From contig JADZFP010000178.1 of assembly GCA_020849825.1 (NCBI GenBank), forward strand, positions 1-11,864: 11,864 nt of DNA, written 5' to 3'. A program made the translations under genes and the position numbers. Source of the DNA: Saprospiraceae bacterium. Its GTDB lineage: Bacteria > Bacteroidota > Bacteroidia > Chitinophagales > Saprospiraceae. How positions within the stretch are numbered: the first letter of the stretch is position 1; each line of letters begins with the position of its first letter. This document shows positions 1 through 6,607 of this stretch, one piece after another. The notes beneath the pieces are model-generated. The model ran no database searches. It saw only the letters and a program-made list of their open reading frames with translations, and was not told the origin of the DNA.

Positions 1-1924
1 ATGTTTTGGTAATCGTGTTGGAGCCCACGGCATTGGTGGCGGTAAGGGTCACCGGGAATGTGCCGGAGAAATTATACAGCACCAGTGGGTTTTGAGCTGT
101 GGACGTCGACGGGATGCCGCCCGGGAATTGCCAGTTGTATGCAATGGTATTGGGCGACGACTCGTTGGAGAATTGGACAGCCAATTGTGCACAACCGCTT
201 GTGGGTGATCCCGAAAAATCAGCGGTGGGTGCTGTGTTCACAAATGCGGTTTTGGTGGAGGTTCCACACTCGTTTTCCACAGTCAGCGTTACGAAATAAT
301 TCCCCCCGAAGTCGTAAGTGTGAACCGGGTCTTCGTCAAAACTACTCTGACCATCGCCAAAATCCCAAACAAAAGAAGTCGCGTTGCTGGAGGTATTGGT
401 AAATGTAACCGTCGTGCCATCAACCGTATAAGTAAAGTTGGCAACCGGCTTGGCTTTTATTTCGACCTGTTTGGTTATGCTTACCGGGCCGCCGGTGCCT
501 TGAATCGTCAGTTTAACGCTGTAAGTACCTGGGTTGGCCCAGGTGACCGTGGGGTTTTGCTGTGTGGACGTGGGCGGTGTGCCGCTCGGGAACATCCATG
601 CGTAACTGGTGATATTGCCACTGGAAAGATCAGTGAATTGTATCGGGCTGTCTTCGCAAGCCGGATTGGGCGACCATTCGAAATCGGCAATCAGCGGCGG
701 CGGCGGCGGGCCGCAGGGCGTCAGGCAGTTGCTGTTGATTTTTCCGGGCAGATAGTTGTTAACTGCAGTGATCGATGCATTGCTCCAGGAGTTGGAAGTG
801 TTTACCGAGGGGCACATGATCCAGGAGTTCGGGCAGCCGGAAGCATCGTGGTTGCAGTTGAAGTTGTGTCCGATCTCGTGGGCTGTCAGTACACGCAGGT
901 AATCGGCGTTGTTGCTGAAGTCCTGAAGACAATGGTATTTGATACTGTTGCAAACGCCGCCCAGCCATGCAATACCGATGGTGCCGCCGTTAAAATCGCG
1001 GTCGGTCCAGAGTTCGCCGACGTCGAACGTGACGCCGAAGTTGCCTGCATTGCCCCAGGCCGTAAAACTGTCGAGCAAAGTACCGGCATTGGTCGAGGTC
1101 GTCCAGGGGTCGCTGTTCTGGCTCGTAACGACAAACTGGGTTACGATCACAAATTCCAGGTCGTGGTTGAATACGCCGGTGTAATTGGTCTGTACGTTAT
1201 TGATAACGCCAATATTGTGGTTTTCAACGGCGTCAACAGAGCCGTATTTGTCAAACATCAGCCAGTCGGAGGCGATAGCCAGATCGACTTCGTAGCAGGC
1301 CATGGCATCGGCGACCAACTCTTCGGGTTCGTTTTGGATCTGGTCCTGAATATGCTGAAATTCTTCGTTGGCTTCCCGCAGGGCACATTTGTTTTCATCG
1401 GTATGAATCACCGCGCTGGCAGGATAGACGATGTAAAGCCCAAACGGCGCGTTTTGGTCGAGATACCACAGCGGTTCGATGTACCAGGTTTCGTTGTTTT
1501 TTTCAACAAAACCGTAGATAAAGTCGTTGTCGAGCGTCAAACGGACATGCCCGTTACTCCCTACTTCGAAGCCAAAGAACGCTTTTTGTTCCGTAGGGGT
1601 GATGTACTGAATGCCATCGTCGCTAACGACCTGCAAATGGTAGTTTTCGGACAATACCCGGCTGGGCGACAAATAAAACGTCCAATCGTGCCCGTCCAGT
1701 TGAAGAGAAATAGGCGCCGGGTTGAACATGGTACTCTTCGCAGCTTCGTGGATAGGCTCGGCATCGATGCTGAAAACTTCCCAACTGGTAAACTTCTTTT
1801 TCAGGCTCAGAGAGGTATACTCAACCTTCTCACCTGAAAAATTTTGTGCCGTCAGTTGACCCGTTCCGGCAAGAAACACAAGGGTCAGGAGCCAACAGCA
1901 AAACAGACGTAAACGACAAAGCAT
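1..1924 (-). CDS. Secreted metzincin (reprolysin-like) zinc metalloprotease with PKD domains, 3' end outside window
   Basis: This is a probable secreted endopeptidase. I translated the minus strand from ATG at 1924-1922; the frame stays open for 641 codons to the window edge. Residues 1-27 form a signal peptide (a hydrophobic stretch of Leu, Phe and Cys, ending LTAQ). Residues about 30-230 look like a propeptide or N-terminal region. The catalytic core has the zinc motif HEIGHNFNCNHD, with His349, Glu350, His353 and His359 followed by Asp360, and a downstream Met-turn candidate at Met370 (WIMCPS). That is the HExxHxxxxxH/D layout of reprolysin-type metzincins. A CGPPPPP linker then leads to PKD-type beta domains at about 412-495 and 499-575 (classic WDFGDG at 520-525), and a third from about 578 to the edge. 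The usual Gly between the second and third zinc His is Asn356 here. In Bacteroidota such proteins usually end in a T9SS sorting domain, which would lie outside the window (inference). Export and protease class are well supported; the substrate is unknown. Confidence 0.9.
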   Translation of the reverse strand, partial: MLCRLRLFCCWLLTLVFLAGTGQLTAQNFSGEKVEYTSLSLKKKFTSWEVFSIDAEPIHEAAKSTMFNPAPISLQLDGHDWTFYLSPSRVLSENYHLQVVSDDGIQYITPTEQKAFFGFEVGSNGHVRLTLDNDFIYGFVEKNNETWYIEPLWYLDQNAPFGLYIVYPASAVIHTDENKCALREANEEFQHIQDQIQNEPEELVADAMACYEVDLAIASDWLMFDKYGSVDAVENHNIGVINNVQTNYTGVFNHDLEFVIVTQFVVTSQNSDPWTTSTNAGTLLDSFTAWGNAGNFGVTFDVGELWTDRDFNGGTIGIAWLGGVCNSIKYHCLQDFSNNADYLRVLTAHEIGHNFNCNHDASGCPNSWIMCPSVNTSNSWSNASITAVNNYLPGKINSNCLTPCGPPPPPLIADFEWSPNPACEDSPIQFTDLSSGNITSYAWMFPSGTPPTSTQQNPTVTWANPGTYSVKLTIQGTGGPVSITKQVEIKAKPVANFTYTVDGTTVTFTNTSSNATSFVWDFGDGQSSFDEDPVHTYDFGGNYFVTLTVENECGTSTKTAFVNTAPTADFSGSPTSGCAQLAVQFSNESSPNTIAYNWQFPGGIPSTSTAQNPLVLYNFSGTFPVTLTATNAVGSNTITKT

Positions 1925-2257
1925 GGTCTGGATTGTAGTTTAATAATAATGAGGAAAATACGAATGTAGGGGGAGGATTACCTGTATCGGAAATGGGACA
2001 ACCGGGAGGGCCCCGGAATAAAACCGGATAGGTATTTTTCAGCACGCGAAAGTACTATTTGTGCATAATTCATTTACCAAACCGTATAAAAATTGCATGA
2101 TTGTGCAAATAACGGACGTTTGTTCAGTCGAGTGCGCAACCCCTTCGGAAGGATTTCGTTACAGGGATATTTGAATCCTGGCGCCTTGTCTGGTTCGGCT
2201 CGATCACAACGCATACCTTTGCCAGCTCCTTTTTTATGACACAACCTTGTCCTGCTC
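1925..2257. other. Divergent intergenic spacer
   Basis: This 333-base AT-rich spacer lies between two genes transcribed away from each other, so it should hold both promoters. On the plus strand a good -7 box (TACCTTTG) lies at 2214-2221. No clear TAnnTTTG box was found for the minus-strand protease; the best candidate I saw has one mismatch and a poor -33 partner. The heptamer TTGTGCA occurs twice (2059-2065 and 2101-2107) and could be an operator pair, but two copies are weak evidence. Short open frames on the minus strand here lack coding character, so no gene is called. Confidence 0.6.
2214..2221 (+). promoter_or_regulatory. Candidate -7 box for the outer-membrane protein gene at 2258
   Basis: TACCTTTG matches the Bacteroidota sigma-ABfrA -7 consensus TAnnTTTG exactly. 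It would place the transcript start near 2227, giving a leader of about 30 bases before the ATG at 2258. The -33 element is poor: the nearest TTG (2186-2188) is 25 bases upstream instead of about 19. Confidence 0.4.
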
Positions 2258-2887
2258 ATGCTGCTTAAAAAAAGCCTTTTTGCTCTCTTCCTTTGCCTGC
2301 TGGGCATCACCGCCATCCAGGCGCAAGACGACGACCGCTCCTACCGCGGCCCCGACCGGGGCGAGCGCGAAGAACCCCGCGCCACCGGGTTTGCTTCCAA
2401 ACTTTGGTATGGCGGTAGTCTCAACCTCGGCTTTAATGCCTTCAATGGCCAGAACGCATTCGGCGTGGGCTTGGCGCCCATGGTCGGTTACAAGTTTTGG
2501 GGACCTTTGTCGGCCGGCCCAAGGGTTTCCTTCACCTTTACTTCACTCAAAATCCCCGGCGCCCGCGCCGTAGCCTTGTTCGATACCGAAGCCGGCGCGT
2601 TTCTGCGTTGCAGGGCCTTCAAAGGCTTTTTCCTTCAGGGTGAATTGTCGAACAGCTGGCGCCAGGACCCCTACGAACAGGTCGGTACCAAAATCCTGAA
2701 ACGCACAGTATCGCGCTTCAATCAATACGCCGGAATCGGCTACAATTTCTCGAATGGCAGCGGCGGCCCCGGTACCGAAATCAGCGTTATGTACAACTTC
2801 GCAATCGCCAACGACATCGACAACAGCAACACCTTGTGGGACGAAAACCCCTTGCTCTATCGCTTCGCTTTTACCTACGGCTTTTGA
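2258..2887 (+). CDS. Small outer-membrane beta-barrel-like protein of unknown function
   Basis: This 209-residue exported protein has a clear signal peptide: Met-Leu-Leu-Lys-Lys, a hydrophobic core, then AIQAQ with likely cleavage before Gln or Asp near residue 23. A short, very charged stretch (Asp/Arg/Glu/Pro, about residues 24-43) comes next. The rest alternates polar residues with Gly and aromatics (YGGSLNLGF, FGVGLAPMVGYKFW, YAGIGYNFSNG) and ends in a Phe (FAFTYGF). This pattern suits a small 8-stranded outer-membrane barrel, and the C-terminal aromatic fits BAM-dependent insertion. I do not recognise a specific family. It starts at the only sensible ATG, 37 bases after a -7 box. No terminator separates it from fbaB, 98 bases downstream, so read-through is possible, but fbaB has its own strong promoter. 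The barrel fold is inferred from composition alone. Confidence 0.8.
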   Translation: MLLKKSLFALFLCLLGITAIQAQDDDRSYRGPDRGEREEPRATGFASKLWYGGSLNLGFNAFNGQNAFGVGLAPMVGYKFWGPLSAGPRVSFTFTSLKIPGARAVALFDTEAGAFLRCRAFKGFFLQGELSNSWRQDPYEQVGTKILKRTVSRFNQYAGIGYNFSNGSGGPGTEISVMYNFAIANDIDNSNTLWDENPLLYRFAFTYGF

Positions 2888-2906
2888 GATTTGAGACAAA
2901 TAAAAA

Positions 2907-2936
2907 TTGGCTACAAGGGTTGTTGTTTTATCTTTG
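2907..2936 (+). promoter_or_regulatory. Bacteroidota-type promoter of fbaB (TTG-19-TAnnTTTG)
   Basis: A -33 TTG at 2907-2909 and a -7 TATCTTTG at 2929-2936 are separated by exactly 19 bases, matching the known Bacteroidota vegetative promoter (TTG, about 19 bases, TAnnTTTG). The transcript would begin near 2942, leaving an A/T-rich leader of about 44 bases without a Shine-Dalgarno sequence before the ATG at 2986. This is the best promoter in the window. Confidence 0.75.
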
Positions 2937-2985
2937 CAACTAATTTAGCCAAATTTTATTTCTCTAACCAAATTGTATTTTCCAA

Positions 2986-4044
2986 ATGGCGAATGCTAAA
3001 ATTGTCGGGCTGCTCGGCGACAAGGCTGCTTACTACCTTGAACACGAGTGCCGCACCATCGACAAAAAACAACTGCACGTCCCTTCGCGCAACCACGTGG
3101 ACGAGAGTTGGGCGGGTTCCAACCGCAATCCGCAAACCCTGCGCAGCCTCCAGCAAATTCTCGGTACCGGCCGCCTGGCCAATACCGGATATGTGAGCAT
3201 CTTGCCCGTCGATCAGGGCATCGAACACTCTGCCGGCGCGTCTTTTGCCCCGAACCCGGCCTATTTCGACCCGGAAAACATCGTCCGGCTCGCTATCGAG
3301 GGCGGCTGCAATGCCGTGGCTTCCACCTATGGCGTATTGGGCTCCGTTGCGCGCAAATACGCCCACAAAATTCCGTTTGTGGTCAAAATCAACCATAACG
3401 AGTTTCTTTCCTATCCCAACAAGTTTGACCAGATCATGTTTGGCTCCGTCAAAAATGCCTGGGATATGGGCGCCGTAGCCGTCGGGGCCACCATTTATTT
3501 CGGCTCCGATGAAAGCAGCCGCCAAATCCAGGAAGTGAGCGAGGCTTTCGAACTGGCGCACGAACTGGGCATGGCCACCATTCTGTGGTGCTACCTGCGC
3601 AATAACAGTTTCAAAAAAGACGGCGTTGATTACCACACTGCCGCCGACCTCACCGGCCAGGCCAACCACCTGGGCGTGACGATTCAGGCCGATATCATCA
3701 AACAAAAACTGCCGACCAACAACGGCGGCTACACGGCCATCAATTTTGGTAAAACCCACCCCAAAGTTTACTCCGAACTCAGCAGCGATCACCCGATCGA
3801 CCTTTGCCGTTACCAGGTGGCCAACTGCTACATGGGCCGAGTAGGCCTCATCAACTCGGGCGGCGAATCCAAAGGCGCCACCGACCTGCAGGAGGCCGTT
3901 ATCACGGCCGTGGTGAACAAGCGCGCAGGCGGCATGGGGCTTATTTCCGGTCGTAAAGCGTTCCAAAAGCCCGTCAAGGAAGGTGTGGCACTGCTCAATG
4001 CCATTCAGGACGTTTACCTCGACAAGTCGATTAAACTGGCCTGA
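2986..4044 (+). CDS. fbaB: Class I fructose-bisphosphate aldolase (FbaB/DhnA family)
   Basis: This cytosolic glycolysis/gluconeogenesis enzyme cleaves fructose 1,6-bisphosphate reversibly to dihydroxyacetone phosphate and glyceraldehyde 3-phosphate through a lysine Schiff base, without a metal. The 352-residue product is close to the length of E. coli FbaB (about 350). It has the family landmarks: ILPVDQGIEHSAG (DQG at 76-78), the AIEGGCNAVASTYG strand, FVVKINHNE, and GAVAVGATIYFGS. ADIIKQKLP carries Lys239, the likely Schiff-base lysine by position (residue assignment inferred). RVGLINSGG and GLISGRKAFQKP near the C-terminus match the phosphate-binding loops of the (beta/alpha)8 barrel. There is no signal peptide. 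The start at 2986 fits the family N-terminus and follows a strong promoter; the gene ends just before an intrinsic terminator, so it is probably monocistronic and well expressed. Identification is secure. Confidence 0.96.
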   Translation: MANAKIVGLLGDKAAYYLEHECRTIDKKQLHVPSRNHVDESWAGSNRNPQTLRSLQQILGTGRLANTGYVSILPVDQGIEHSAGASFAPNPAYFDPENIVRLAIEGGCNAVASTYGVLGSVARKYAHKIPFVVKINHNEFLSYPNKFDQIMFGSVKNAWDMGAVAVGATIYFGSDESSRQIQEVSEAFELAHELGMATILWCYLRNNSFKKDGVDYHTAADLTGQANHLGVTIQADIIKQKLPTNNGGYTAINFGKTHPKVYSELSSDHPIDLCRYQVANCYMGRVGLINSGGESKGATDLQEAVITAVVNKRAGGMGLISGRKAFQKPVKEGVALLNAIQDVYLDKSIKLA

Positions 4045-4073
4045 TCTGCCGGTTTTTAAATAATTGTGGCCAC

Positions 4074-4110
4074 AAAGGCGATTTCAACCTCGGTTGAAAT
4101 CGCCTTTTTT
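4074..4110 (+). terminator. Rho-independent terminator of fbaB
   Basis: The arms AAAGGCGATTTCAACC (4074-4089) and GGTTGAAATCGCCTTT (4092-4107) are perfectly complementary over 16 bases around a two-base centre (in practice a small loop). A run of six T (4105-4110) follows. It lies 30 bases after the fbaB stop. It also overlaps a possible GTG start at 4066 of the next frame, which argues against that start. Confidence 0.9.
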
Positions 4111-4146
4111 CATTGCTTTACACTCCACAAGCCATTCTTTTCCGCC

Positions 4147-6606
4147 ATGAATCGCATCCTTCTTCTTTGTATGGCCGCATTAGGGCACCTTTCGCCGTTT
4201 GCCCAGGTACAACGCGCGCCGGCTTATCCCTTGCTCGTCAATGATCCGTATTTCAGCGTCTGGTCGTTCGACGACACCCTTTTTGCATCGCCCACCCGCC
4301 ACTGGACCGGCAGCGAACATCCATTGGTAGGCATGTTGAGGGTCGACGGCAAAACCTACCGCTTCATGGGGCGGCCGGATGTTCCGCTGGAAACAGTGCT
4401 GCCAACCGCTTCGGAATCTTCATGGACCGGCCGTTTTACGACGATTGCGCCGCGCAGCGCGCTCTGGACGCAGCCCGTTTTCGACGATCGAAAATGGTCC
4501 GCCGGCCCCGCTCAATTCGGTACCCCAGAGCAGAATCCGGCAACACCCTGGACGGAAAAGGAAATCTGGGTGCGCAGAAGTTTTGATCTGCCGACCCTGC
4601 AATCGCTCAACAACCTTTATCTCCGGATACGCTACGACGACGATGTTGAGGTTTTTCTCAACGGGACAAAAATCTTCGCCGGCAATTGCTGCGCCAACTC
4701 GTACCAAAGCATCGAAATCAAGGCTAAATGGAAAACGCTGCTAAAGCCCAAAGGCAACCTGCTGGCCGTACACGTGACGAATACGGGCGGACTGGGTTTT
4801 CTCGATTTTGGCCTGGCTACTCGCCCCGCCGGCGTTTCGACACTGCCCGCCGTGCAAATGAACCGCTGGATGACCGCCACCCAAACCAATTACTATTTTC
4901 AGTGCGGTCCGGTCGGACTGCACGTCGATTTTCTTTCCCCGCTGTTGCCGCAAGACCTGGAATTGTGCGCCCGCCCGCTCTCTTATGTCCGGTTTTCCGT
5001 GCGTTCCGAAGACGGTGACGCACATAAGGTGCAGTTGTATTTTGGCGTATCCACCGATCTGGCCGTAAACGAAACGATTCAGCCGGTTTCGGCGGCGGCC
5101 CGCAACAGTATGCAAATCAACTATTTGCGGGCCGGCACGCAGTCTCAGCCAGTGCTGCGGCGCTCGGGCGACGATGTGCGCATCGATTGGGGACATGTGT
5201 TTGTCGCATCCGGACCCGACACCCGGCAAAGCGTAGGTGAAGCCAAAACGATCTGGCCCTTTTTCGTCAACGCAGGCGTGTTGGTCGGTTCCGATACGGC
5301 ATCCGGGCGTTCACTTTTTCTCAACACTTTTGTCGATTACAGTCTGGTGGGCAGCGATTTGCCCCGCGAGACGCTCGTGGCGTTGGCTTACGACGACCAG
5401 TATTCGGCGCAGTTTTTTGGCCAAAATTGCCTGCCCTGGTGGAAGCAGGGTGGGGGCGTGGAGATGCTGACCTTGTTAAAAAACGGCCTGCGGGAATATC
5501 CGCGCCTACTGGAACGCTGCGATCGCTTCGACGTTCAATTGTACCGGGATGCGTTGGCCGCAGGTGGTGAGCCGTATCCGGAATTGTGCGTATTGGCGTT
5601 CCGGCAATCGATTGCAGCCCATAAAATCGTGCGCGGCCCGAATGGTGAACTCCTTTTTTTGAGCAAGGAAAATTTCTCCAACGGTTCTATCGGAACCGTG
5701 GATGTGACCTATCCTTCGGCCCCGTTGTATCTCTGCTACAATCCGGATTTGCTCAAAGGCATGTTGAACGGCATTTTTTACTACGTGGAGCGTGGAAAAT
5801 GGACCAAGCCCTTTGCGCCCCACGATCTCGGCACCTATCCGCTGGCCAACGGCCAAACGTATCCGGCCGATATGCCGGTGGAAGAAAGCGCCAATCTGAT
5901 CATTCTGACGGCGGCTATCGTGAAAGCGGAGGGCAAGCCGGATTATGCCCGACAACACTGGCGGGTATTGAGCCAATGGGCGCAATATCTTGAAAAAGAA
6001 GGACTTGACCCTGCTAACCAATTGTGTACTGACGACTTTGCCGGACATCTGGCCCGCAACGCCAATCTTTCGGTAAAAGCCATAGTCGCCCTGGGCGCTT
6101 ACGCCCAAATGGCCGCCGACCTGGGCGAAAAGGACACGGCCGACAAGTACCGTTCCCTGGCAGCCGCTTACGCTGCCCAATGGCAAAAACTGGCTGCCGA
6201 TGGCGACCATTACGCCCTTGCTTTCGGGCAAAAAAACACCTGGAGCCAGAAATACAATCTGGTATGGGACAAGCTGCTCGGACTCGGCCTTTTTCCGAAC
6301 GAACTGTATCAGAAAGAACTGAAGTATTACGCCGGCCAACAACAGACTTACGGCCTTCCGCTCGACAACCGACGCGGCTACACCAAGTCCGACTGGATTC
6401 TCTGGACGGCGACTTTGGCTGATACGAGGGAGGATTTTGGATTTTTTATCCTGCCGGTGCACAAATTTGCCATGGAAACGCCCGATCGGGTACCTCTTTC
6501 CGACTGGCATGAAACGACCGACGGCCGTGCCGTGGGTTTTCGTGCCAGATCGGTAGTAGGCGGCTATTTTATCAAAATGCTGGACTGGAGGTGGAACAGG
6601 CGCTGA
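4147..6606 (+). CDS. Secreted glutaminase-like protein (DUF4964/DUF5127/DUF4965/DUF1793) with inserted jelly-roll domain
   Basis: This exported enzyme-like protein of 819 residues starts at ATG 4147. An in-frame GTG at 4066 would run the gene through the fbaB terminator and hide the signal peptide, so it is rejected. Residues 1-20 are a signal peptide ending SPFAQ. The DUF4964-like opening covers about 22-85 (PAYPLLVNDPYFSVWSF, HWTGSEHPLVGMLRVDGK). About 88-228 resembles a galactose-binding-like jelly roll (IWVRRSFDLP, IRYDDDVEVFLNGTKIF, LLAVHVTNTGG). DUF5127 follows from about 238 (MNRWMTATQTNYYFQCGPV), then the DUF4965/DUF1793 helical toroid to the end (VDVTYPSAPLYLCYNPDLL, MPVEESANLIILTAAIVKAEG, LCTDDFAGHLARNANLSVKAIVALGAY as separate landmarks, and DGRAVGFRARSVVGGYFI). 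The name comes from fungal glutaminase GtaA. In Bacteroidota the substrate is unproven, and the sugar-binding-like module and toroid fold make a glycan-related role possible. Its stop is one base from that of mutS2. No clear promoter was found in the 36 bases after the fbaB terminator. Confidence 0.9.
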   Translation: MNRILLLCMAALGHLSPFAQVQRAPAYPLLVNDPYFSVWSFDDTLFASPTRHWTGSEHPLVGMLRVDGKTYRFMGRPDVPLETVLPTASESSWTGRFTTIAPRSALWTQPVFDDRKWSAGPAQFGTPEQNPATPWTEKEIWVRRSFDLPTLQSLNNLYLRIRYDDDVEVFLNGTKIFAGNCCANSYQSIEIKAKWKTLLKPKGNLLAVHVTNTGGLGFLDFGLATRPAGVSTLPAVQMNRWMTATQTNYYFQCGPVGLHVDFLSPLLPQDLELCARPLSYVRFSVRSEDGDAHKVQLYFGVSTDLAVNETIQPVSAAARNSMQINYLRAGTQSQPVLRRSGDDVRIDWGHVFVASGPDTRQSVGEAKTIWPFFVNAGVLVGSDTASGRSLFLNTFVDYSLVGSDLPRETLVALAYDDQYSAQFFGQNCLPWWKQGGGVEMLTLLKNGLREYPRLLERCDRFDVQLYRDALAAGGEPYPELCVLAFRQSIAAHKIVRGPNGELLFLSKENFSNGSIGTVDVTYPSAPLYLCYNPDLLKGMLNGIFYYVERGKWTKPFAPHDLGTYPLANGQTYPADMPVEESANLIILTAAIVKAEGKPDYARQHWRVLSQWAQYLEKEGLDPANQLCTDDFAGHLARNANLSVKAIVALGAYAQMAADLGEKDTADKYRSLAAAYAAQWQKLAADGDHYALAFGQKNTWSQKYNLVWDKLLGLGLFPNELYQKELKYYAGQQQTYGLPLDNRRGYTKSDWILWTATLADTREDFGFFILPVHKFAMETPDRVPLSDWHETTDGRAVGFRARSVVGGYFIKMLDWRWNRR

Positions 6607-6607
6607 G

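Noticed and set aside
320..1837. Long open frame (505 codons) on the plus strand opposite the metalloprotease
   Set aside because: The minus strand encodes a coherent signal peptide, zinc motif and PKD domains; the plus-strand translation has no recognisable domain and is a codon-bias shadow.
2956..3966. 336-codon minus-strand open frame opposite fbaB
   Set aside because: It mirrors a conserved aldolase and covers its promoter-proximal leader; no coding evidence.
4066..4146. Upstream GTG start for the glutaminase-like gene
   Set aside because: The 27 extra codons are encoded by the fbaB terminator hairpin and would mask a good signal peptide beginning at 4147.
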